Below are positions 8,296-16,349 of a DNA stretch of 64,000 nt, piece by piece (position 1 is the stretch's first letter; every line of letters starts with the position of its first letter). Under the pieces are notes generated by a model that did no database searches, was not told the DNA's origin, and was given only the letters and a program-made list of their open reading frames with translations. Both the position numbers and the translations under genes were made by a program. The stretch comes from Psychrobacter sp. UBA3480 (lineage in GTDB: Bacteria; Pseudomonadota; Gammaproteobacteria; Pseudomonadales; Moraxellaceae): contig NZ_DFQV01000032.1 of assembly GCF_002377945.1 (NCBI RefSeq), forward strand, positions 47,805-111,804. Reading direction: 5' to 3'.

Positions 8296-9294
8296 ATGAA
8301 TATCATTCAATTTGAAACCCAAGACCGTCACCGTGCGGTTGGCATTGTCGAAAATAACACTGTCAAACCAGTCAAACAGGTTGGAACAGTTCGAGACTTA
8401 GCATTAATGGCGATTAAAAATAAATTAAGTCTAGAGCAACAGATCGAACAGTTAGGCTTTTCCTCTGAGAACTATGACTATGCACAACTACTAGACAACT
8501 TACAGGTACTTCCGCCTTTGGATCATCCAGATACCGCACATTGTTTTGTCTCAGGGACGGGTTTGACCCATCTAGGCTCCGCCGCTACTCGTGACAAAAT
8601 GCACCAACAGAACGTGGCTGATACTGCCTCAGTAACCGACACCATGCGTATATTTCAATTGGGTATTGAAAAAGGAAAACCTGCTGACGGTGAGGTGGGC
8701 GCACAACCTGAGTGGTTCTATAAAGGCGACGGCTCCATTGTGGTTCGTCCTGGTGCTGATCTGCCGCTACCTAATTTTGCAGAAGATGGTGGCGAAGAAC
8801 CTGAAATTGCAGGTCTGTATGTGATCGGTCCAGACTCAAAACCCTATCGAATTGGATTTGCTATGGGCAATGAATTTTCTGATCACATCATGGAACGTCG
8901 CAACTATTTATATCTTGCCCATTCCAAATTACGTTTCTGTAGTTATGGTCCAGAGCTACGTACAGGTGAGCTTCCGAAATATTTAGTGGGTACCAGTCGC
9001 TTGCGCCGTGATGGTGACGTGATTTGGGAAAAAGAATTTTTATCCGGTGAAGACAATATGTGTCATAGCCTAACCAATCTTGAATACCACCATTTTAAAT
9101 ATCAGCAGTTCTTAAAACCGGGTGACGTACACATTCATTATTTTGGTACGGCGACGCTGTCATTTGCAGATGGCATGCAAACCCAAGTCGGTGATGAATT
9201 TGAGATTGAGATGAAAGAATTTGGTCATTCTTTAAAAAATAAGATTGCACATACTCAACCTGAACTATCCATTGGTTCAGTTAAAACACTCTAA
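8296..9294 (+). CDS. AraD1-type 2-keto-3-deoxy-pentonate dehydratase (FAH superfamily)
   Basis: This 332-residue protein carries the fumarylacetoacetate-hydrolase-like fold in its C-terminal two thirds. Acidic metal-binding residues are visible in the GGEEPEIAG stretch. Overall it resembles the AraD1/GguC family, which converts 2-keto-3-deoxy-L-arabonate (or the xylonate equivalent) to 2-oxoglutarate semialdehyde. The start is ATG 8296 with AAGGA eight bases upstream; the in-frame TTG at 8290 is less likely. It sits between the transporter and the semialdehyde dehydrogenase, 10 bp before the next start, so the three are an operon. Substrate stereochemistry is not readable. Confidence 0.85.
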   Translation: MNIIQFETQDRHRAVGIVENNTVKPVKQVGTVRDLALMAIKNKLSLEQQIEQLGFSSENYDYAQLLDNLQVLPPLDHPDTAHCFVSGTGLTHLGSAATRDKMHQQNVADTASVTDTMRIFQLGIEKGKPADGEVGAQPEWFYKGDGSIVVRPGADLPLPNFAEDGGEEPEIAGLYVIGPDSKPYRIGFAMGNEFSDHIMERRNYLYLAHSKLRFCSYGPELRTGELPKYLVGTSRLRRDGDVIWEKEFLSGEDNMCHSLTNLEYHHFKYQQFLKPGDVHIHYFGTATLSFADGMQTQVGDEFEIEMKEFGHSLKNKIAHTQPELSIGSVKTL

Positions 9295-9304
9295 GGAGAA
9301 TACT

Positions 9305-10879
9305 ATGATTATCGGACATAATTTTATTGCAGGTCAGCGCAGCGCGCTTGGCAGCAAAGTCTTACAAAGCGTTAATGCTAGCACTGGAGAACCTTTGGCT
9401 TATGAGTTTCATCAAGCGACTGAAGAAGAGGTCAATAAGGCCTGCGAAGCCGCGAGTGAAGCCTTTAAAAGCTATCGTAATACGTCACCTGAACAGCGCG
9501 CGTTATTTCTAGAAGCGATTGCCGATGAGCTAGATGCACTAGGGCAAGACTTTCTTGACAATATTTCACAAGAGACCGCGCTACCGCTTGCACGCTTACA
9601 AGGCGAGCGTGGTCGTACCAGTGGTCAAATGCGTTTATTTGCTAAAGTGCTACGCCGCGGTGACTATTTAGGGGCTCGTATCGATACGGCACTGCCTGAG
9701 CGTGAGCCCATGCCACGTGTAGATTTACGTCAAGTAAAGATAGGCGTCGGTCCGATTGCTGTGTTTGGAGCCAGTAACTTTCCCTTAGCTTTTTCAACAG
9801 CAGGCGGTGATACTGCCTCTGCTTTAGCGGCAGGGTGTCCTGTCGTTGTCAAAGCGCATAGTGGACATATGGTAACGGCGGATCAAGTAGCACAAGCGAT
9901 TGATAGAGCTGTTACAAGCACTAGTATGCCTAAAGGCGTGTTTAGTATGCTTTATGGCAGTGGTGTCGGTGAAACGCTAGTAAAACACCCGTTGATTCAA
10001 GCGGTTGGTTTTACAGGTTCGCTAAAAGGTGGTCAAGCCTTAGGCGCTATGGCAGCCGCTCGCCCCAACCCTATTCCAGTATTTGCAGAAATGAGCAGTA
10101 TAAATCCTATGCTCATGCTGCCAGCTGCCCTAAAAAATCGTGGTGATAGCATTGCTCAAGATTTAGCAGATTCTGTCGTGATGGGATGTGGACAGTTTTG
10201 CACCAACCCTGGTTTAATCATTGGGATTAAATCACCTGAATACAGTCGATTTCTTGAAAAATTGATAACTATTATCGATGACAAACCTGCACAAACCATG
10301 TTGAATGCAGGTACGTTAGAAAGCTACTCATTGGGTCTAGAAGATTTAATGGGGCATGAAGGGTTCCAACATTTAGCGGGCCAGCCTCAACAAGGGGATC
10401 AAGCTCAACCGCAGTTGTTTAAAGCAGATGTGGAATTACTGCTGGCAGGCAACCAGTTACTACAGGAAGAGATTTTTGGTCCTGCGACGATAGTCATTGA
10501 AGTCAAAGACAAAGCGCAGCTGATTCAAGCACTAAGTAGCATGAACGGCCAGTTAACGGCAACTTTAATCGCAGATGAAGCAGATTTTGATGGATTCTCA
10601 GATGTTGTACCTGTATTAGAAGAGAAGGCCGGACGCTTACTATTAAACGGTTATCCAACAGGTGTAGAAGTCTGTGAGGCAATGGTTCATGGCGGACCTT
10701 ATCCGGCAACGTCTGATGCACGTGGCACTTCGGTCGGAACGCTGGCAATTGACCGTTATCTACGCCCTGTGTGTTATCAAAACTATCCTCAAAGCTTATT
10801 ACCAGAAGCATTGAAGGATGAGAATCCATTCAATATTCTGAGATTGCTTAACGGTGAGATAACTCGAAACAAAATCTAA
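9305..10879 (+). CDS. 2-oxoglutarate semialdehyde (2,5-dioxovalerate) dehydrogenase
   Basis: This 524-residue NAD(P)-dependent aldehyde dehydrogenase has catalytic Cys299 in GQFCTNPG, general-base Glu262 in FAEMSS, Asn158 in ASNFPLAF and cofactor-binding Lys183. The length and the FPLAFSTAGGDTASAL signature fit the 2-oxoglutarate semialdehyde dehydrogenase branch. It would oxidise the AraD1 product to 2-oxoglutarate, delivering sugar-acid carbon to the TCA cycle without phosphorylation. The start is ATG 9305, with AAGGAGA at 9292-9298; a longer frame from 9245 overlaps the AraD1 gene and lacks this site. A strong terminator follows. Confidence 0.9.
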   Translation: MIIGHNFIAGQRSALGSKVLQSVNASTGEPLAYEFHQATEEEVNKACEAASEAFKSYRNTSPEQRALFLEAIADELDALGQDFLDNISQETALPLARLQGERGRTSGQMRLFAKVLRRGDYLGARIDTALPEREPMPRVDLRQVKIGVGPIAVFGASNFPLAFSTAGGDTASALAAGCPVVVKAHSGHMVTADQVAQAIDRAVTSTSMPKGVFSMLYGSGVGETLVKHPLIQAVGFTGSLKGGQALGAMAAARPNPIPVFAEMSSINPMLMLPAALKNRGDSIAQDLADSVVMGCGQFCTNPGLIIGIKSPEYSRFLEKLITIIDDKPAQTMLNAGTLESYSLGLEDLMGHEGFQHLAGQPQQGDQAQPQLFKADVELLLAGNQLLQEEIFGPATIVIEVKDKAQLIQALSSMNGQLTATLIADEADFDGFSDVVPVLEEKAGRLLLNGYPTGVEVCEAMVHGGPYPATSDARGTSVGTLAIDRYLRPVCYQNYPQSLLPEALKDENPFNILRLLNGEITRNKI

Positions 10880-10886
10880 TGCAAAT

Positions 10887-10918
10887 AAAAAGAGACCATT
10901 AACTGGTCTCTTTTTTTG
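10887..10918 (+). terminator. Terminator of the sugar-acid operon
   Basis: An AGAGACCA stem pairs 10891-10898 with 10904-10911 around a 5-nt loop and is followed by seven T residues. It ends the transporter-AraD1-dehydrogenase operon 12 bp after the last stop. Confidence 0.9.
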
Positions 10919-11602
10919 TTTCACTCGATAAAATATTCATACTAATAACCCATGCTAAAATCTAAACATTCCCAAAAACACTTGCAACTCACAGTTGCAA
11001 TATGGATCTCAATCGCATAAAGTAATTTTGTAGTTCAAGAATAACTTAAAAGGTGATGCAAACATTAGAAGATCAAATAACTCATTTGGCCCTCCTCTTT
11101 AGCTGATAAAAAATTGCATCGACTTAGATTTTCGAAGTCGAGTATCACCTGTTCGATGACAAATGAAATAAACTGAAGCAGAAGATGATTTTTTACTGAT
11201 AATATATATTTGAGACTAAATAAGATTTTAGAAATATTTAGTCTCAAATATTTGTGAGAAAAATCTTATTACTTGTCTTGCCTTCAATACTGCGTCGCTG
11301 TTGGTCTATATGCTGGTCTAACATAATTATTTATTATAAAAAATATAATTAAATCAAATACTTATTATATTAGTTCGAATTCCTCCTTCACCGCCAATCT
11401 TATTTTGCGTAAGCAAAGCCTTTGTTTTTCTATCTTATTCTACCCTTCTCTAAATATTTTTTGACAGTTTAACAGTAAGACTTTCAGTCTATACTTATCC
11501 TATACTTCTGTTTAACCTTGATTTCGTGTGCTGAATGAATCTAATAACTATATATCTAGTCAAACAACACATTATTTGACCAAACTAAAAATTTCTTACC
11601 AT
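10919..11602. other. AT-rich stretch without a convincing gene
   Basis: About 680 bp without an open frame that has a ribosome site or family resemblance. It contains the long inverted repeat at 11206-11251 and, at 11461-11495, a possible + strand promoter (TTGACA at 11461, TTTAAC at 11468 and TATACT at 11490). The only spacing near 17 is from TTTAAC, so the promoter is weakly supported. Confidence 0.5.
11206..11251. repeat. 17-bp perfect inverted repeat in noncoding DNA
   Basis: Arms 11206-11222 (starting ATATTTGAGACTAAAT) and 11235-11251 are exact reverse complements around a 12-nt loop. No T run follows on either strand, and no gene ends nearby, so it does not look like a plain terminator. 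It may be a regulatory hairpin, a protein-binding site or the remnant of a small mobile element. Confidence 0.6.
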
Positions 11603-11702
11603 GGGCTGAGAGTAACTCATACAAGGGTTATAAACCAAGATAACTATATGCCCTGCTGTAGGATAAAAAACAAAAACCCCAGTTGATCAACTGGGGTTTT
11701 TT
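11603..11702 (+). ncRNA. Possible structured RNA ending in a terminator
   Basis: The + strand can fold into a small multibranch: GGGC (11603-11606) with GCCC (11650-11653) enclosing hairpins TGAG/CTCA (11607-11619) and GGTT/AACC (11626-11636). It contains CTGAGAG and TGTAGGATAA segments that recall, but do not complete, the thiamine-pyrophosphate (THI-box) consensus; the usual ACCC partner strand is missing. It runs directly into the 11672-11702 terminator, and no + strand gene follows. This is a tentative call. Confidence 0.25.
11672..11702. terminator. Strong bidirectional terminator
   Basis: The sequence around AACCCCAGTTGATCAACTGG is a perfect palindrome with A-rich and T-rich outer arms. 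On the minus strand the T run is long, so it serves the DUF3100 gene ending at 11729. On the plus strand it would end any transcript through the RNA-like element upstream. Confidence 0.9.
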
Positions 11703-11728
11703 ACTATCTTCAAATACTAACCTAGCTT

Positions 11729-13045
11729 TTAGAGCATAGCTTGCGCAATCATCGCTGATCCGATAAACGTACCTGTAAAGGTTAATACCGCAACAATGGC
11801 AATTTTAAAGCCAGACTTCTTAAACAAATCGACTTCCATTTGCGAGATGGCAAAACCAGCATAAGCAAGGACTGGCGTTAATAATTGCAGAACGCCTAGT
11901 TTGGCGGTTTCTTCCAAAACATAAGCATTAAATGGAAACTGTGGTAGAGAGATTAAAATAGCTACAATAGATATCCAAGCAATCGCCGGTACATTGACTG
12001 GGATAAATCGCTTTAACAGCATGCCGATCACGCAACATGCAAATAAAATGAGCATGGCAGGTAATGCTACTAATGGATTTACATCTTGCCCTACCCAATT
12101 GCTTAGTAGCAAGACCACACAAATCACAGCTAATAAAATAAAAGACTGCATGATTGACAGACTGGCAGGCTCTTCCATGACTGCATCGAGATTGGTTTCT
12201 GACGTAGCGACTGTCTGCTGGCTCTTCTTAAATTTACTGACTACTTTATACAAAAACTCTGTAAAAGGCAGTGCCACAAATAAACTAACAAATAAACCAG
12301 TGGCATACGTTAACAGGTTAGAAGTGGCGGCAAATGCAGTAATAGTTTCTGCTTGGGCAGGAACCGTCTCTGCCAATGCTGCTGAACAAGCACCCATCAT
12401 ACTACCGCTACCAATACCGCATGCCATAGCAAGTGCGCGTACATCCATGATATCCATCGAAGCAATGATACCTGCCATTAGTGAGAAGTAAATTGCACCA
12501 AACAACGTACCCATGACATAGACACCCATCACACCGATGCCTTCTGGACTTTGTAAGCCGTATTTATCAGCAATCAAAGCAACGTTAGGTTCACGAGCAA
12601 CGGAGTGCGTGGCACCGATAGCTTCTCGGCCCATGCCAAAGACAAGCACTGCAACCGGTAGCGCAATCAAAACGGTCGCTACATTACCTAACTCTTGCAA
12701 TAGTAGTGCTGGACCAGCAGCGATGATTTCTTCGATATTGGGACCAACACCAACACCGAATTTGGCGATAAAAGGCATAATACTTAACAGAATGGCATAA
12801 CTGGCAAACTTGGCGCGTTTTTTGGTTATAACCGCTTTCATCGAAGGCACGACATTGGGATTTAATAAAATCGCAAAGATGAAAGCATAAAGTAATGGCA
12901 GTAACACCAAAATGCCAATACCGATAGGGATTTTTATAATACCTATCCATTCTGCTAATAACGATACCGCAATCACTAATAAATGCAGTTTCCAATCAAG
13001 CAGGTGCTTTGTCATAGTAGGTGACAGCACGCTATTGTTGTTCAT
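11729..13045 (-). CDS. DUF3100-family integral membrane protein
   Basis: This 438-residue protein is very hydrophobic, with about 10-12 predicted membrane segments. Glycine-rich loops such as GVGVGPNIEEI and ACGIGSGSMMGACS suggest a transporter-like fold. It matches my memory of DUF3100 proteins, which commonly sit beside M20 amidohydrolases. Here the amidohydrolase gene lies 78 bp upstream on the same strand. The likely job is moving the amide substrate or product of that enzyme across the inner membrane, but this is inference; no transport function is established from sequence. Confidence 0.75.
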   Translation of the reverse strand: MNNNSVLSPTMTKHLLDWKLHLLVIAVSLLAEWIGIIKIPIGIGILVLLPLLYAFIFAILLNPNVVPSMKAVITKKRAKFASYAILLSIMPFIAKFGVGVGPNIEEIIAAGPALLLQELGNVATVLIALPVAVLVFGMGREAIGATHSVAREPNVALIADKYGLQSPEGIGVMGVYVMGTLFGAIYFSLMAGIIASMDIMDVRALAMACGIGSGSMMGACSAALAETVPAQAETITAFAATSNLLTYATGLFVSLFVALPFTEFLYKVVSKFKKSQQTVATSETNLDAVMEEPASLSIMQSFILLAVICVVLLLSNWVGQDVNPLVALPAMLILFACCVIGMLLKRFIPVNVPAIAWISIVAILISLPQFPFNAYVLEETAKLGVLQLLTPVLAYAGFAISQMEVDLFKKSGFKIAIVAVLTFTGTFIGSAMIAQAML

Positions 13046-13123
13046 ATGAATTCCCTTTGAGTATGATGATGACTCTATTGATTGAACTTGGTCTGTTGAG
13101 TTTTATCTGTCGATAATAAAATT

Positions 13124-14287
13124 TTATTCAGCGCTCTTTGGTAACCCCGACTCAACCAAAGAAACCCATACCTTGATACCGGTCTCGATAGCATCATCAT
13201 TGAAATCATAAGAGGCATTGTGCAGTGGCTTAGAAGGTATGCTGCCATCAACGCCCAACCAAAAATAGGCGCTTTTAACTACCTGACTCATAAATGAGAA
13301 GTCTTCAGAAGCCATAGAAGGTTCTACATCGGTATTGACTTTATCAACGCCCAACGCCTTAGTAGCCGCTTCTTTAATCTCAAGGTAAGCCTGACTGTCG
13401 TTGGTGGTTACTGGATAACGAATGTGGTAATCCATCTCGCCTTTGACACCATATAAAGGCGGCAGAGTGGCGACCATTTCTGTGAGCATCTCTTGCATAG
13501 ATTGGCGCACATCCATATCAAAGCTACGAACCGTGCCTTTTAAGATGGCAACATCTGGAATCACGTTGGTGGTATCGCCGCTGTTCATTTGCGTCACGCT
13601 GATAACGCCAGACTGCAATGGCGAGACGCGGCGAGAGATAATAGATTGAATATTGGTGATTAGTGCAGCACCTGCGGCTATAGGGTCAGCACCCAAATGC
13701 GGCATGGCAGCATGCGTGCCTTTACCCGTCAATGTAATCTCAAAAGTATCAAAAGAAGCCATCATAGGACCATTGTTTACAGCGATTTCCCCCACTGGCA
13801 ACCCAGGCCAGTTATGCAAGCCATAAACGGCATCCATCGGAAATTTATCAAATAAGCCATCATCAATCATGGCTTTGGCGCCGCCTAACACTTCCTCTGC
13901 AGGCTGAAAAACAAAGTGAATGGTGCCACTAAACTCTTTATGTTGACTTAAGTGTTTTGCCGCTCCTAGCAGAACAGAGGTATGACCATCGTGACCACAG
14001 GCGTGCATACAGTTTGCATGGGTAGATTTGTGATCAACGTCGTTTTGTTCTGCAATTGGCAACGCGTCAATATCGGCTCTTATACCGATAGTAGGGCCTA
14101 CACCATTCTTCAAAGTGCCAACCACACCAGTGCCACCCAAGCCTTGATGGACTTCAATACCAAAAGATTGTAATTTATCTACGATGAATGAAGAGGTCTT
14201 AAATTCTTTGAATCCAAGCTCAGGCTGGCTATGAATCTGTTTGCGCCATTGTTTGACTTCATCTAATAATGCTTCATTAACTGACAT
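13124..14287 (-). CDS. M20-family amidohydrolase (hippurate/N-acyl-amino-acid hydrolase-like)
   Basis: This 387-residue zinc-type peptidase of the M20D group has the metal-binding HACGHDGH motif at about residue 93-100, the catalytic Glu pair in PAEEVLGG, and a central dimerisation domain. Family members hydrolyse N-acyl amino acids, hippurate, indole-acetyl amino acids or N-acetyl-diaminopimelate; the exact amide is not determined here. It is the first gene of a two-gene operon with the DUF3100 membrane protein. No signal peptide is seen, so it is cytoplasmic. The AAAGGGAAA stretch upstream of the ATG serves as the ribosome site. Confidence 0.88.
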   Translation of the reverse strand: MSVNEALLDEVKQWRKQIHSQPELGFKEFKTSSFIVDKLQSFGIEVHQGLGGTGVVGTLKNGVGPTIGIRADIDALPIAEQNDVDHKSTHANCMHACGHDGHTSVLLGAAKHLSQHKEFSGTIHFVFQPAEEVLGGAKAMIDDGLFDKFPMDAVYGLHNWPGLPVGEIAVNNGPMMASFDTFEITLTGKGTHAAMPHLGADPIAAGAALITNIQSIISRRVSPLQSGVISVTQMNSGDTTNVIPDVAILKGTVRSFDMDVRQSMQEMLTEMVATLPPLYGVKGEMDYHIRYPVTTNDSQAYLEIKEAATKALGVDKVNTDVEPSMASEDFSFMSQVVKSAYFWLGVDGSIPSKPLHNASYDFNDDAIETGIKVWVSLVESGLPKSAE

Positions 14288-14402
14288 TTATTTTTCCCTT
14301 TGAGAGTATGTATTGATATACCGACGTTGGCATTGATACGCGCTATCAACTTTTGGACAGCGAAAAACCATCTAATCTTTTTGCACTTTTTTATTTTTAC
14401 CA

Positions 14403-14433
14403 ATAAATAAGCCACTTAAAGTGGCTTATTTAT
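14403..14433. repeat. 15-bp perfect inverted repeat upstream of the M20 gene
   Basis: Arms 14403-14417 and 14419-14433 are exact reverse complements around a single base, with core GCCACTT/AAGTGGC. It lies 116-146 bp upstream of the amidohydrolase start in a region with no other gene, so it is a candidate operator or leader hairpin for that operon. Confidence 0.5.
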
Positions 14434-14858
14434 GACGTACTAGAGATATGTTTTCTTGAACAGCTATTGTAACCTATTTTCACGCATTCGAATAAAGCCG
14501 AGTCGTATTAGCAAGCTTCGTCTTTATCTCTTTTTGAATAGATTTTTTACAGTGGTGCAGATTACAAGCATTTTTTCAGTCGTGTTTGGCCATATGAAAT
14601 TACCGTTAAATGATTCGATATTCTATTACGATTCGTTTTATTATCAGCTTAATTTTATCCCTAAACCTTTATGCTAAAAGGCTTTTAGTTTTCCTGTGGC
14701 GCTTAATCTAGCTTTATATCTATATTTACCATCATTGCTATACCGTACAAAAATGTAATAACAGTAAGGTCACTGATACTCGGCAGATGCCATTGTCCAA
14801 AAATTGGATTATAGTAGATATCGGTAGTATTTATTTAAATAAACTAAAGGATACAACG
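14434..14858. other. Intergenic region without a supported gene
   Basis: This AT-rich gap lies between the amidohydrolase operon and the lipoprotein gene. A 73-codon open frame at 14456-14677 has no ribosome site and a composition like translated noncoding DNA. Promoters for the lipoprotein gene presumably lie in the last 150 bp, but no consensus pair was clear. Confidence 0.5.
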
Positions 14859-15578
14859 ATGAAAACACTAGGAATGTGTATCGTAGCAGGACTCGGGTTG
14901 AGTGCTTGCGCGACTGGCATGGGCGGCACGGCAACAGGTAATACCAGTCAAAGTAATAGCTCTGATAAAGTGGTCACTCAATACCCAGTTGAGACTGCCC
15001 TACTCAATATCTATACCAAACAACGTAGTGAAAAATTGGTCGCTACTGTCGGCGGACAAAACGTAGCCGCAGATATTCAAATCACCCCTAAAGGCAGCAT
15101 GCGCTTTAATAATAAAATGGTACAAGGCGCAGAAGTCAGCACAATCAACACAGTGAATCAGCAGATCACGGATCAGTCAGTCGCTATCAATTACTTTACG
15201 CTAAATCCCTTGGTGTTCCATGGTTTTACGGATAGTACGGGTGAGTATTCAATCGCTAACCAAACGACGAGTATCCCTAAAATGGCTACTGTAGGCGACT
15301 CAAGTCAGCTTATCACTGAAAACGTATATGCTGACAGCAGTATGCGTCAGAAAACCGCTACCTATAAGCAGGACTGGTCGCTCACACAAGATACAAATAA
15401 CACGGCGTGGCTCTGTATAGAAACCTCAGGCAATCTACTTTTGACTTCTGGTGCTGCAGGTACGTCTTCAGAATGCTATAAAATCAATGCCAAAGGCGAT
15501 GTTTTGAGTAGTAAAGTCACACTCACTCAGCCTAATAAAAGCGGCATATCCAAATCAATGACGTTTATCAGTCAGTAG
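14859..15578 (+). CDS. Lipoprotein of unknown function
   Basis: This 239-residue protein opens with a lipoprotein signal: a short charged start, a hydrophobic stretch and LSAC with the lipidated Cys at 17. A Gly/Thr/Ser/Asn-rich linker runs to about residue 45. The rest is predicted beta-rich and polar, with two Cys near the C-terminus (in WLCIETSG and SSECYKI) that could form a disulfide. I do not recognise the family. The start is ATG 14859 with AAAGG eight bases upstream; the longer frame from 14787 lacks a ribosome site. It is monocistronic with its own terminator, and is likely anchored in the outer or inner membrane facing the periplasm. Confidence 0.7.
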   Translation: MKTLGMCIVAGLGLSACATGMGGTATGNTSQSNSSDKVVTQYPVETALLNIYTKQRSEKLVATVGGQNVAADIQITPKGSMRFNNKMVQGAEVSTINTVNQQITDQSVAINYFTLNPLVFHGFTDSTGEYSIANQTTSIPKMATVGDSSQLITENVYADSSMRQKTATYKQDWSLTQDTNNTAWLCIETSGNLLLTSGAAGTSSECYKINAKGDVLSSKVTLTQPNKSGISKSMTFISQ

Positions 15579-15625
15579 CATTTGCTCAATTAGTAACGAT
15601 CAATAGTGTCATATAAGAACAAAAA

Positions 15626-15654
15626 AAATAGCGCCTAATTAAGGCGCTATTTTT
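15626..15654. terminator. Bidirectional terminator
   Basis: The GCGCCT/AGGCGC stem extended by A/T pairs (arms about 15627-15636 and 15642-15651), with an A run before and T run after, lies between convergent genes. Confidence 0.85.
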
Positions 15655-15673
15655 GGATTCTAGGATTGTATTT

Positions 15674-15973
15674 TTATGAGCGACGATCATGGTTATTTTT
15701 ATCATGACCGTTTTTGTCGTGGCTGTTTTTAGCATGGACATTTTTAGCTGTTGTTTTGTGCTTAGCAGCCACTACGTTCGCTTTGTGATGTGACTTGGCT
15801 GCCTTAGCTTTGGCCTGCTTATAGTTATTACTCGCTTTATTGTTGCTGTGCTTTTGTTGCTGTACTTGAGCTGAATGATGCTTATCAAAATTAGGTGCAG
15901 CATTGGCTTGACCGACCATCGACAAACAAGCAGTAGCGGCTAAAATCGAGCTAACTAGTATCTTTTTCATCAT
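15674..15973 (-). CDS. Small secreted His/Lys/Asn-rich protein
   Basis: This 99-residue protein has a clear signal peptide ending AQANA or ANA before APNF (cleavage near residue 26). The mature part is about 73 residues, almost entirely His, Lys, Asn, Ala, Ser and Gln, with HDKN-type repeats at the C-terminus (three close copies of HDKN/HDRR spacing). It carries no Cys after the signal and no recognised domain. His-rich tails of this kind often bind metals, but that is only a suggestion. Two adjacent ATGs (15973 and 15970) follow AAGGAAT; either could start it. It is probably periplasmic and intrinsically disordered. Confidence 0.7.
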   Translation of the reverse strand: MMKKILVSSILAATACLSMVGQANAAPNFDKHHSAQVQQQKHSNNKASNNYKQAKAKAAKSHHKANVVAAKHKTTAKNVHAKNSHDKNGHDKNNHDRRS

Positions 15974-16310
15974 TTTATTCCTTTGAATTCATATTTAGAG
16001 TAGCTATAGATAATTCACTTAGTGTTAAATGAACTATCGTGATAAAGCTTTACTCTATCGACAAAGAGAATGATAAATGATTCTAGTATTAAGTAGATTT
16101 ATGAAACTTGAAGAAAGGTTGCGATTGTTACGAGGGCATACGCGATCAAAGGAATGTTAGGTGTTGGCGTAATGTTTGGTTAAATGACAGACTATTTACG
16201 ATTCATCGGTAAGCATCGTAGAAAGGGTATTTATAAAAACGCGAATGACTAGCTGATTGTTGAAGAATGCAAATACGGAAACGGTGAAGTTGCTGGCTAA
16301 TATTTAAAAC
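15974..16310. other. Intergenic region, no gene seen
   Basis: This stretch of 337 bp lies between the His-rich secreted protein and rlmA. It should hold the promoter of the secreted protein. No open frame, repeat or convincing promoter was identified beyond the terminator at its right end. Confidence 0.5.
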
Positions 16311-16341
16311 GAGCATAGCAATACTCCATACTGCTATGCTC
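16311..16341 (-). terminator. Terminator of rlmA
   Basis: Arms GAGCATAGCA (16311-16320) and TGCTATGCTC (16332-16341) are exact reverse complements, just past the rlmA stop. On the minus strand a GTTTTAAAT tail follows. Confidence 0.7.
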
Positions 16342-16349
16342 TAAATGTG

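Noticed and set aside
11065-11247. 60-codon minus-strand frame in the gene-poor region
   Set aside because: It overlaps the long inverted repeat, has no ribosome site and no recognisable features.
11601-11670. A full thiamine-pyrophosphate riboswitch
   Set aside because: Only parts of the consensus are present, the ACCC strand and P5 stem are not formed, and no thiamine gene follows; kept only as a tentative structured RNA.
14456-14677. 73-codon open frame before the lipoprotein gene
   Set aside because: No ribosome site, composition typical of translated AT-rich noncoding DNA, no family resemblance.
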